The position numbers were made by a program, and so were the translations under genes. 14,032 bases of DNA, from NCBI GenBank assembly GCA_003024985.2, contig PXIH01S0041925.1. One strand, written 5' to 3'. Positions 7,760 through 14,032 of the stretch are shown here, piece after piece; the stretch's first letter is position 1; each line of letters begins with the position of its first letter. The notes under the pieces were generated by a model, which worked only from the letters and a program-made list of their open reading frames with translations, made no database searches and was not told the DNA's origin. The DNA comes from Euperipatoides rowelli (Eukaryota > Onychophora > Udeonychophora > Euonychophora > Peripatopsidae).

Positions 7760-10239
7760 GAAGACATTTGATCAATAAAAATTAATTTTTCTATTGTTTT
7801 CTTATTATGCAATTTATATTACATTGTTGTTATACATTGATTCAGTCTTTAAAATATAAATATTCAACTTTTGATGGTGAAACATTAAAATTACATGGTA
7901 ATAAATTAAAATGTTATAAATCATTTTGATTATAAAGGAATAATAATCGATTCTAAATTCTAGATTCCCAGAAACCTTTGCGTTAACTTTGAAGTTATTA
8001 AAAATAGAAAGAAAAGCTAATGGCTTATGAAGCTGTACTTATATTTGGATATTTTTGCAATACAATCTTTCATTTATCATCAAACAGTTAAAGAAAAGAT
8101 CTTGTTTGTTTGTTTTTTCTATTTCTTTTTAATTCAAAAATGTTTTAGAAAGGATGATCTTCCAGCAATTTTCTGAATGCTTGCTCTTTATTTTCCTTGC
8201 TCTTTTAAAATGATTTTTTTTTAAAAAAACTTCTCTTGCTGTAAATCATTAATAATTCTTGGTGATTAAACAATTTAATTTGCAAATTTTAAGCATTTGT
8301 TTTAATGTTCTTTTTTTTTATTATTATTATTATTCAAGTTTGAAATTCTAACTTAAAATAATCGATGTCCAAAATTAAAAATAAATATTCTCTCCTCAAC
8401 CAATGCATTGTAAGATTCTTTTTTTTTTGTTATCAATACAATTTTTACATTTTATTATTTTTATTGCCATGGAAACTCTAAGACTTGTGTAAATTCCCAT
8501 GCATGCATGTCTTTAAACTCTACAACATATATAATAATATAAAATCAATATACAGTACTATATAGAAAAATTAATAATTATATAATAAAGATTCAGATTA
8601 GTGATGTAAATGGTTAAAATATCCTTATACATATTACTTACCTTTTATAATAATTATAGAAAAAAAAACTTAATATCATTACAATAAAAGTATAAAAATT
8701 AACTTAATTGTATTAGGATTTAATAAATTTAAATTTAAGTCAATAATAATAATATTAATATTGGAAGTATAACAGTCAAACAATAAGAATTGAATTTATG
8801 CCATTTATATAATGCAAAGCACCTTATCTCTTCTGTTAAGCTAGCTTTTCAGCCAAAACAGTCTTTGAGTCAAAGGTCGGCTTTTGTTTAATGTTAGCTA
8901 GGAATATGTAGAGTTGTGCGTTTTTAGAATTTATTTTTCGTAAATTTAATTTTTATATTTAAAAATTAGTTTTAATTTTAAGTATTTAGGTTTAATTTCT
9001 CTTGAAAAAAATTTCAAAGATTTGTGGTCTTAAAGAAAATAGAAATATTCAATTAAACATTGAAGGAGTGCATGGCACTGCTTATTTGGTAACGTCTTTC
9101 AACATTTGCCTGTCAGCGAAAATGTGATTGTATTTAGAATAAAATTATTCATACTTCATATTACTAAAAGGCAACCAAATTATATGGAATACCTTTTCTA
9201 CATATTCCTTGCACTGGCATCCACCTTTAGGAGATATATAGCTTAATAGTATTTACTGTATCTAAAATCAATATTATGTTTTGTATCTTTCCCAGCTCAT
9301 TTACTCGTTTCTCTAAAGTTGAATGCTGCTACACGCTACGGATAATAAACCAATTGTACAAGGTTATTGCACAAATTAGCAATTGCATAGTATTATACAG
9401 AATTAACAGTCATGAACTTTGACTTAATGCTCATTTATACTTTTATGGAATAGGTATATGATCCATTTTAATCCGTCTCATAAATGTAGTGTGTGTGTGT
9501 AAAGTCGTTAATAGTTTTCTGCAGCGTTGGTCCGTAATCAATTAAATTTCTCTATGCAATATCCAATCATATTCCTCTTCTTATTTCCAACAGTTGTTAT
9601 GGTTTTTAGTTTTAAGATCAAAATGAATTCCAATAAATGTCTAGTATTGTGTAAAATATCTTACACAAAGAAGAACAAATGGATAAATATGCGTATAAGT
9701 TGGATTTTTTTTTTCAATAATTACGTACAATGATGGATGTTTGTCTGTCTTTTAACTGTTCATGCCAATTTGCACCAGTGCATGTGATCTTTATGGAGAG
9801 TTATTTGTATTTATGCAACGAACAACACTGCATCAAAGTATAAATGATCCTTTACCCAATATACATTGATTGAAACCAGTGTAAGAAATCCTAACCTTGT
9901 ATTCAAATAATGAATATGGTTAAGGAGGCAATAAAGATTAATCTCACTTTAGTATGATGGTTTATTATGTTTATTGCCAAAGTTCTGCATTCAAATCAAA
10001 TTTTATTATAGATTATAACTTGATCTGCAAATTAAACACTAGAAAACATTATTTGAAATGAATGTTTCTGACTGTTTTTTAAATTTAAACCAAGCCGGAA
10101 AAAAACGCCACCAAATTATAGAAACATTTATCATGTTTTTATTTATTCGTTTTTACCACTGTGACTCACTATAAGTGTAATAATCTCCTGTGATCCCTTG
10201 GACCTAAATAGACTCTTGGTATTAACTATATAATAAAAA
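7760..10239. other. Long noncoding stretch, no recognisable gene
   Basis: No supported gene, RNA or transposon. Features are low-complexity: a T9A7 palindrome at 8214-8229, an ATT microsatellite near 8319-8334, and a short GT run near 9490-9500. A weak imperfect hairpin lies near 9889-9925. Frames such as plus 9527-9733 have no methionine start and no domain. Confidence 0.6.
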
Positions 10240-10310
10240 AATAGAAATGTATGTATATTTGGTATGGTTTGCTACTCCTCCTGAACCACTCATCCTATTG
10301 CAATGATGTT
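10240..10310 (+). repeat. Possible fragment of a widespread invertebrate repeat
   Basis: The segment with TTTGGTATGGTTTGCTACTC and CTCCTGAACCACTCATCC followed by ATTGCAATGATGTTTAA resembles, from memory, the arrangement in unclassified repeats common in arthropod genomes: a GT-rich word, then ACTCC..CTGAACCACT, then an ATTT..ATGA block. No ends or target duplication are visible, and the assignment is tentative. Confidence 0.2.
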
Positions 10311-10512
10311 TAATTTAATTGAAAGTCTGTTTAAGCAGATCCGACAAGCTATTGTTGGCACTCTTTGACTTCCCTGTCCTGGGATGAATTTTTGACAATT
10401 TAGGGTAAAATAAGCTTCAAAGATTACTGGTCAATTGTATAGCAATCTATGCATCTCCAATTACTACAGAAACAATCTGAGATACATTTTTTAAACTTAT
10501 TTTTAGCCACTG

Positions 10513-10547
10513 GCCAGAAAGTATAAGCTTTTGTTATACTTTCTGGC
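10513..10547. repeat. Perfect hairpin, 14-bp arms
   Basis: GCCAGAAAGTATAA (10513-10526) is the exact reverse complement of TTATACTTTCTGGC (10534-10547), around a 7-nt loop GCTTTTG. It is short and isolated. There is no T-run after it and no gene beside it, so no terminator or operator role is implied. Confidence 0.85.
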
Positions 10548-11180
10548 GAGAATAATGTTCATTTTAAACCATATTAAAATGTTGTTTTTAAGCTAATTTC
10601 CATTTAGTTGTATCCTAATTAGCTCCCTTTTCCCCTAAGTTTATCATAAATTGGTGCAGTGGGGTAATGTTGACCAACACCCCTTCCTGGTATTTACTAT
10701 TTCTTTTCAATAATTAAATTTTACACTATTATTATTTTTTATTATTATTTGTATAAACATAAAACATTTTTATTTAATTATAATATAATTATTATAATAG
10801 ATCACCCGCCAAAAATTGCAGATGAAAAAGTTTAAAACATTTATCCAAGTTGTACAATTATCAAAAAATATTAAATTTACTTAAAAACTAAATTTTAATA
10901 TTGCAGAGTACTGGCCTTTAATACAACGAGACCAGTAACACGCAGTATAACAATCTTACTAGTTATATCTAGTGCACTTTAGAACATGAGTTTTATCATA
11001 TATTGTTTAATCATACAGACTTGCTAAGAGCCAATATTGACATATGTGTCACTAATGTAGTATTTAATAAACTGCTAGTTATTGTAATTATTTAGTCTAT
11101 AGTCTAATTATTTAATTTTTATCAGCTATACAGACGATATAACAAATATTACCAATTCTTCTGTAACATAAATTCATTGT
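10548..11180. other. Noncoding stretch, no recognisable gene
   Basis: AT-rich sequence with ATT runs near 10727-10750 and a small GC-rich hairpin at 10661-10683 (GGGG/CCCC and TGTT/AACA pairs with a bulge). It runs up to the target duplication of the retrotransposon. Confidence 0.6.
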
Positions 11181-11185
11181 CTTTG
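11181..11185. repeat. Target site duplication, left (CTTTG)
   Basis: CTTTG directly precedes the TG that opens the left LTR. It is repeated exactly at 13430-13434 after the CA that closes the right LTR. Five bases is the usual duplication size for Ty3/gypsy integrases. Confidence 0.85.
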
Positions 11186-11435
11186 TGTTATATACTTAAC
11201 AAATAAAATACTCAAAAGCAGATTAGATAAAAGGAACTTTTAATAGGAACAAAAGACTTTAGAACAGGTAATACTTATGACCTAAAATACGGTCATTTTA
11301 ACTGTAGGATCAGTTAGAATAGAATGACAAAGTTATTAATATTAACTTGATTAAATACGGATAGTTGAACATGAGTTTGTTTTAAATAATCAATAGTTAT
11401 ATATTGATCAATCATGTGGTTTAACAATCACCACA
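11186..11435 (-). repeat. 3' LTR (250 bp)
   Basis: This is the single LTR at the integrase end, in plus orientation from TGTTATATACTTAACA to AACAATCACCACA. It aligns along its full length with both right-hand copies, sharing blocks such as AGTTATTAATATTAACTTGA and TTAATAGGAACAA. Its end carries a short palindrome (TGTGGT...ACCACA in element direction), and a TATA-like ATATATAAC lies about 30 bp inside the element-direction start. Divergence from the right copies is roughly a tenth of positions by eye, indicating an old insertion. Confidence 0.9.
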
Positions 11436-11438
11436 ATA

Positions 11439-11448
11439 CCCTCCCCCT
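11439..11448 (-). other. Polypurine tract
   Basis: In element direction this reads AGGGGGAGGG and lies three bases before the 3' LTR. This is the position where plus-strand DNA synthesis is primed in LTR retrotransposons. It is one of the few G-rich runs in the window. Confidence 0.8.
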
Positions 11449-11453
11449 AATGT

Positions 11454-11774
11454 CTAAGGTGGTTTCCTTAGTCTGGTAGACTGCCTGATAGGGTTTCTAT
11501 CTGTGGTTGTGCCTTCTATTGGTGTATGATCTCGTGAGGGGCATGCTCCTGCAGCTGTAGGCAGGTAAGAGGGTCAAAGCTGAGTAGCATTATGCTTGGC
11601 TTCCCGTTCATCTCTCATTGTGAAAATTTCTGGGGATAGAATGGCTTTAATTTGTCCTTCCACCCTCTGTGTTCCGTCATACTTGCCGAAGGCGCGGGCT
11701 AAAATATTTTGGCCTGCTTTGTATTTCCTTTTAAAAGCTAACTGGAGAACGATTGGCAAAGGGTTCACTTTTTG
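11454..11774 (-). pseudogene. Pol fragment: integrase C-terminal region
   Basis: The frame opens after TAA at 11775-11777 and reads through FKRKYKAGQNILARAFGKYD, then QIKAILSPEIFT. This fits the C-terminal DNA-binding fold of Ty3/gypsy integrases, where a basic Phe-x-x-Gly-x-x-Val-x-x-Arg strand is followed by Gly-x-Ile...Gly/Ser-Pro. A TGA stop interrupts at 11574-11576. Past it the same frame continues 39 codons and ends in a basic STRLRKPP tail and TAG at 11454-11456, just before the purine tract, which is the usual end of K02A2.6-like Pol. The zinc-binding and catalytic core domains are absent, lost in a deletion that ends near 11775. Confidence 0.8.
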
Positions 11775-12232
11775 TTAAAAAATGTTATCAAAATTTCCCT
11801 CATTGCAAACTTCTTTTTAGGAAGTCTGGACAGTGCGTCGACATTTGCATACTGCTTTGACGGCAAGTTTATATCCTTTAATGCAGCTTGAGAATTATCA
11901 ATTAAGTTTATTTCTTTAAATAGTTGCGATGTCAAACCTAGCACGTGCAACCAAAAGCGTCCTAAGAGTGGAGCGGTTCCTGCTTCAGTCACAAACAGTT
12001 CAAGATTTTCTGCACAATTATTATTATACTTTACAGTAACTCTTAATGTCCCTACTGGCTCGATAATATGATCGAATGCTCTAAAATTAACTTTTGTGAA
12101 TTCCAGTTTCTTGTCAGGCCAGTACTCTTTAAAAGTGTTTAAAGGCATAATACTGACAGAAGTACTGGTATCCAACTCGAACTTGCAGGGCTTTTCATTA
12201 ATTAAAAGTTGAATGATTACTAATTTGTTGAT
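11765..12232 (-). pseudogene. Pol fragment: retropepsin fused to RNase H tail
   Basis: This stop-free run of 155 codons ends at TGA 11765-11767. The N-terminal half is an aspartic protease of the retropepsin type: a hydrophobic strand, ELDTSTSVSIM with the catalytic Asp codon at 12170-12172, and a C-terminal LLGRFWLHVLGL matching the family's Leu-Leu-Gly-Arg-Asp-Trp-Leu signature. The glycine of the usual D-[ST]-G is Ser here, likely inactivating. Near 11850 the frame passes directly to YANVDALSRLP, the hallmark end of Ty3/gypsy RNase H. The reverse transcriptase and most of RNase H are therefore gone without breaking the frame. Upstream, gag lies in another frame; a stop follows at the junction with the integrase fragment. 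Confidence 0.85.
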
Positions 12233-12410
12233 TTATTGATTTGTGCCTATTTAGAATGGCTACATAATCAATAGAAGATAGTGTGTCTGCTGCGTGGATA
12301 TTTGACTTGTTTTTGTTATTAAACTGGTACGGTATTATTTCTCTAGTTGAATTTTCGTTGATATAAAAAGCTGTTTTGTTTATACTTTTATTCTCCAGCT
12401 TATTTAAATC
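12198..12410 (-). pseudogene. Gag-pol linker lacking a zinc knuckle
   Basis: In the frame of the second gag piece, after its TAA at 12411-12413, 70 codons stay open to TAA at 12198-12200. The peptide is Asn-, Lys- and Ile-rich (starts DLNKLENKSINKTAFY). It holds no Cys-x2-Cys-x4-His-x4-Cys knuckle, which K02A2.6-like Gag proteins normally carry before protease. It overlaps the upstream end of the protease frame by about 35 bp in a different frame. Either the knuckle was deleted or it decayed beyond recognition. Confidence 0.5.
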
Positions 12411-12907
12411 TTAGGTGAAGATTTCCGCTGCTGAGGCTAGTTTGATTAACTTGGAAAAGTCTATTTCGTTCTTTTCCAAAATTAGCCTTTTTTTAATGGT
12501 AAAGTCTTTTAAGCCATAGATAAACTGTTCAGCAAGGGTGAAATTTTGCCTTTCGCNNAACTTGCAATTAACTGCAATTTTTTGAGTTGTGCGGCATATT
12601 CTGCTGATGATTCATTTTCCCATTGAAGTTGCTCCCGCAGTTTAAATCTTTCAATTCTTGCTAACGTCTTAGGGTTACAATGTTGTTCCAATATGTATAA
12701 AATTTCTTTTGCGGACTTTTGGCCAGGCTTAGCAGGCGCTATTAAGTCACAGAGATGGTTGAAAACTTCACTGCCTATTACGGTTAATATAGTGGGTAGC
12801 CTTAGCTTATCTTCCAATTTATTGGCTTCTAAAAATAAATGTAATTGTTCTGTGTATCTCTCCTAACTCATAGTGGTCTGATCAAAACTTCCGATTTTAA
12901 ATTCCAT
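12411..12907 (-). pseudogene. Gag remnant (capsid region)
   Basis: The gag start is ATG at 12905-12907 (MEFKIGSFD). A TAG at codon 15 (12863-12865) breaks it, after which the frame resumes with RYTEQLHLFLEANKLEDKL, PTILTVIGSEVFNHLCDL, EILYILEQHCNP and RFKLREQLQWENESSAEYAA. This order is typical of the capsid part of K02A2.6-like Gag. At the two N bases (12557-12558) the frame changes: from 12554 a new frame continues the same protein with NFTLAEQFIYGLKDFTIKKR and a TAA at 12411-12413. Because the change sits on unresolved bases, it may be an assembly error and not a true frameshift. The nonsense codon is independent of that. Confidence 0.85.
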
Positions 12908-12950
12908 TTTTTGTGTAAAAAAAAAGGCACCTATTATATACTTATTATTT

Positions 12951-12968
12951 CAAGTTGAGACATCGCCA
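12951..12968 (-). other. Primer-binding site
   Basis: In element direction the sequence begins TGGCGATGTCTCAACTTG, three bases after the 5' LTR end (ACA, then AAT). The opening TGG pairs with the universal tRNA CCA end, and TGGCGA would suit a tRNA ending UCGCCA. The tRNA identity is not settled, because later bases may be mutated. Confidence 0.65.
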
Positions 12969-12971
12969 ATT

Positions 12972-13211
12972 TGTTATATCTTTAACAAATAAAATACTCG
13001 GAAACAGATTAGATAACAGTAACTTTTTAATAGGAACAACAGACTTTAGAACTGGTAATTCTTATGACTAAAACACGGTCATCTTTACTGTAGGATCAGT
13101 TAGAATAGAATGACAAAGTTATTAATATTAACTTGATTAAATAGGAAAGTTGAACGTGAGTTCGTTCTAAATAATCGATAGTTATATATTGATCCTTCTT
13201 GTGGTTTAACA
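12972..13211 (-). repeat. 5' LTR, inner copy of a tandem pair
   Basis: This starts TGTTATATCTTTAACA like the left LTR and aligns throughout. It stops at TTTAACA (13205-13211) without the terminal ATCACCACA, running straight into the second copy. It shares with the outer copy ACTCGGA, GGAACAACAGAC and GAACGTGAGTTC, where the left LTR differs. The two right-hand copies are therefore each other's closest relatives. Confidence 0.85.
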
Positions 13212-13429
13212 AATAAAATACTCGGAAGCAGATTAGCTCAGGGACTTTTAATAGGAACAACAGACTTTAGAACAGGTAATACTTATGACCTAAAATACGG
13301 TCATCAGTTAGAATAGAATCACAAAGTTATTAATATTAACTTGATTAAATATGGATATTTGAACGTGAGTTCATTCTAAATAATCGATAGTTATATATCG
13401 ATCATTCTTGTGGTTTAACAATCACCACA
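13205..13429 (-). repeat. 5' LTR, outer copy of a tandem pair
   Basis: This copy begins at the shared TTTAACA, lacks the first nine bases of a full LTR, and ends with the complete AACAATCACCACA next to the target duplication. Compared with the left LTR it has a 14-base deletion where GGTCA joins TCAGTT (around 13301-13306). It carries ATCGATA...TATCGAT as a small internal palindrome. Divergence from the inner copy is noticeable, so the duplication is not recent or the copies drifted after it. Confidence 0.85.
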
Positions 13430-13434
13430 CTTTG
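13430..13434. repeat. Target site duplication, right (CTTTG)
   Basis: CTTTG matches 11181-11185 exactly and directly follows the CA end of the outer right LTR. This sets the element boundary and places the doubled LTR inside it. Confidence 0.85.
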
Positions 13435-14032
13435 ATAGTAACTACCTGCAGCATTAGTGCTAATTGTGTATATATAAACTTTTGTGTTACTCTCTGGTTC
13501 ATTTTTATCTTTTTAATGTTATTTTAAAGCTCTTTTCCATTTTTTTTGCTTTCCTCTAAGACTATCATCCGTGAACATATTTTGGGTCATAATAAATAGG
13601 TTCAGAAACTCCAAACAATCATCCACTCCATGACACAGAGAAAAAATAAAACAACACTCTGTACTTTAAAATTAAATGGTAATTAGTTAGGCCATGTTTG
13701 TATCAAATAAGTTGACCATCTGAACCGAGGATTAATTTTAAGCCCTAGGAAAAATATTTTAGTAAGTTTTAATTGCCTAGTAAATATTTTCATGTATAAG
13801 GTTGAATACTTGTCAATTGTTAGGTTATTAAAAATATTTAGTGTCTGTAATTCTTGGTAGTTAAAGGGTTATAATTGTCTTTGGACATATGGAATATTCA
13901 ATCATCATACTATGAATATAATTATTACAATTTACCATGTTTTATACATATTTAAATTGATAAACTTATGTTTATTTAATCAAACATTCAATAAAATTAG
14001 TTTAATTTTTTTTAAAATTCCAATTACAAAAT
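13435..14032. other. Noncoding stretch, no recognisable gene
   Basis: AT-rich flank with T tracts near 13540. A minus-strand stop-free run of about 48 codons (roughly 13660 down to 13525) ends in a basic peptide, GKQKKWKRALK. It has no domain I recognise and is within chance expectation. No repeat shared with the element was seen beyond its boundary. Confidence 0.6.

Larger units (their letters stand above)
11186..13429 (-). mobile_element. Degenerate, internally deleted Ty3/gypsy LTR retrotransposon
   Basis: The element is 2244 bp and bounded by LTRs (TG...CA) and a perfect 5-bp target duplication. In minus-strand order it holds a doubled 5' LTR, primer-binding site, gag remnant, protease, RNase H tail, integrase C-terminus, purine tract and 3' LTR. 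Autonomous relatives of the K02A2.6-like type are several kilobases, so most of pol is missing: reverse transcriptase, most of RNase H and the integrase zinc-finger and core. Stops in gag and pol, at least two frame changes and clear divergence between LTRs show it is old and cannot encode active proteins. The intact target duplication shows that it integrated normally and that later events stayed inside it. Confidence 0.9.

Noticed and set aside
8135-8215. Minus-strand peptide KSKENKEQAFRKLLEDHPF
   Set aside because: Looks protein-like but is under 20 codons between stops, with no neighbouring exon evidence.
8319-8334. CRISPR array or other spaced repeat array
   Set aside because: The repeats are simple ATT microsatellites without spacers; no regularly spaced repeats exist in the window.
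9527-9733. 68-codon plus-strand open frame
   Set aside because: Begins with TTG, not ATG, and ends in a run encoded by a T tract. No domain.
11596-11778. Plus-strand open frame over the integrase fragment
   Set aside because: It is the antisense shadow of the pol remnant, whose minus-strand translation matches integrase.

Overview
The window is A+T-rich (roughly three quarters A+T by eye) animal nuclear DNA. It has no bacterial-style gene packing, no intact host gene, and no tRNA or rRNA that I can recognise. The content is long noncoding stretches with homopolymer tracts, short tandem repeats and fold-back repeats, plus one old LTR retrotransposon. The invertebrate-type Ty3/gypsy (K02A2.6-like) element, a CTCF-like AGATGGCGCTA site and a possible P2X7-C-terminal-domain relic fit a metazoan, most likely an invertebrate. 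I cannot name the species. Single N bases at 3918, 5831 and 12557-12558 mark draft assembly.

Layout. 1-1400 is AT-rich noncoding DNA with a perfect 26-bp-arm hairpin (635-692), a small tandem/palindromic AT block (946-1008) and a CTCF-like site (1218-1228). 1400-5600 is mostly anonymous, with a diverged repeat in two copies (3237-3404 and 3923-4081). 5623-5965 holds two short segments resembling a decayed gene of the P2X7 C-terminal zinc-binding family. 6937-7065 (minus) is a short coding-like stretch of unknown identity. 7478-7643 is a 166-bp fold-back element flanked by TA, probably a MITE. 7644-11180 is anonymous, with a 14-bp-arm hairpin at 10513-10547 and a possible old invertebrate repeat fragment near 10240-10310.

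The best-supported object is the Ty3/gypsy element on the minus strand at 11186-13429, flanked by a 5-bp target duplication CTTTG. In its own direction it has a tandemly doubled 5' LTR, a primer-binding site starting TGGCGA, a broken gag, a protease with the DTG motif changed to DTS, a fragment of the RNase H tail, the integrase C-terminus, a purine tract (AGGGGGAGGG) and the 3' LTR. The zinc knuckle, reverse transcriptase, most of RNase H and the integrase core are missing. Stops, frame changes and diverged LTRs show it is an old, dead, internally deleted copy. The unusual part is the tandem LTR, fused at a shared TTTAACA inside one intact pair of target duplications.

No genes here clearly work together. 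The most interesting items are the doubled LTR, the two hairpins (635-692 and 7478-7643) and the P2X7-like relic.
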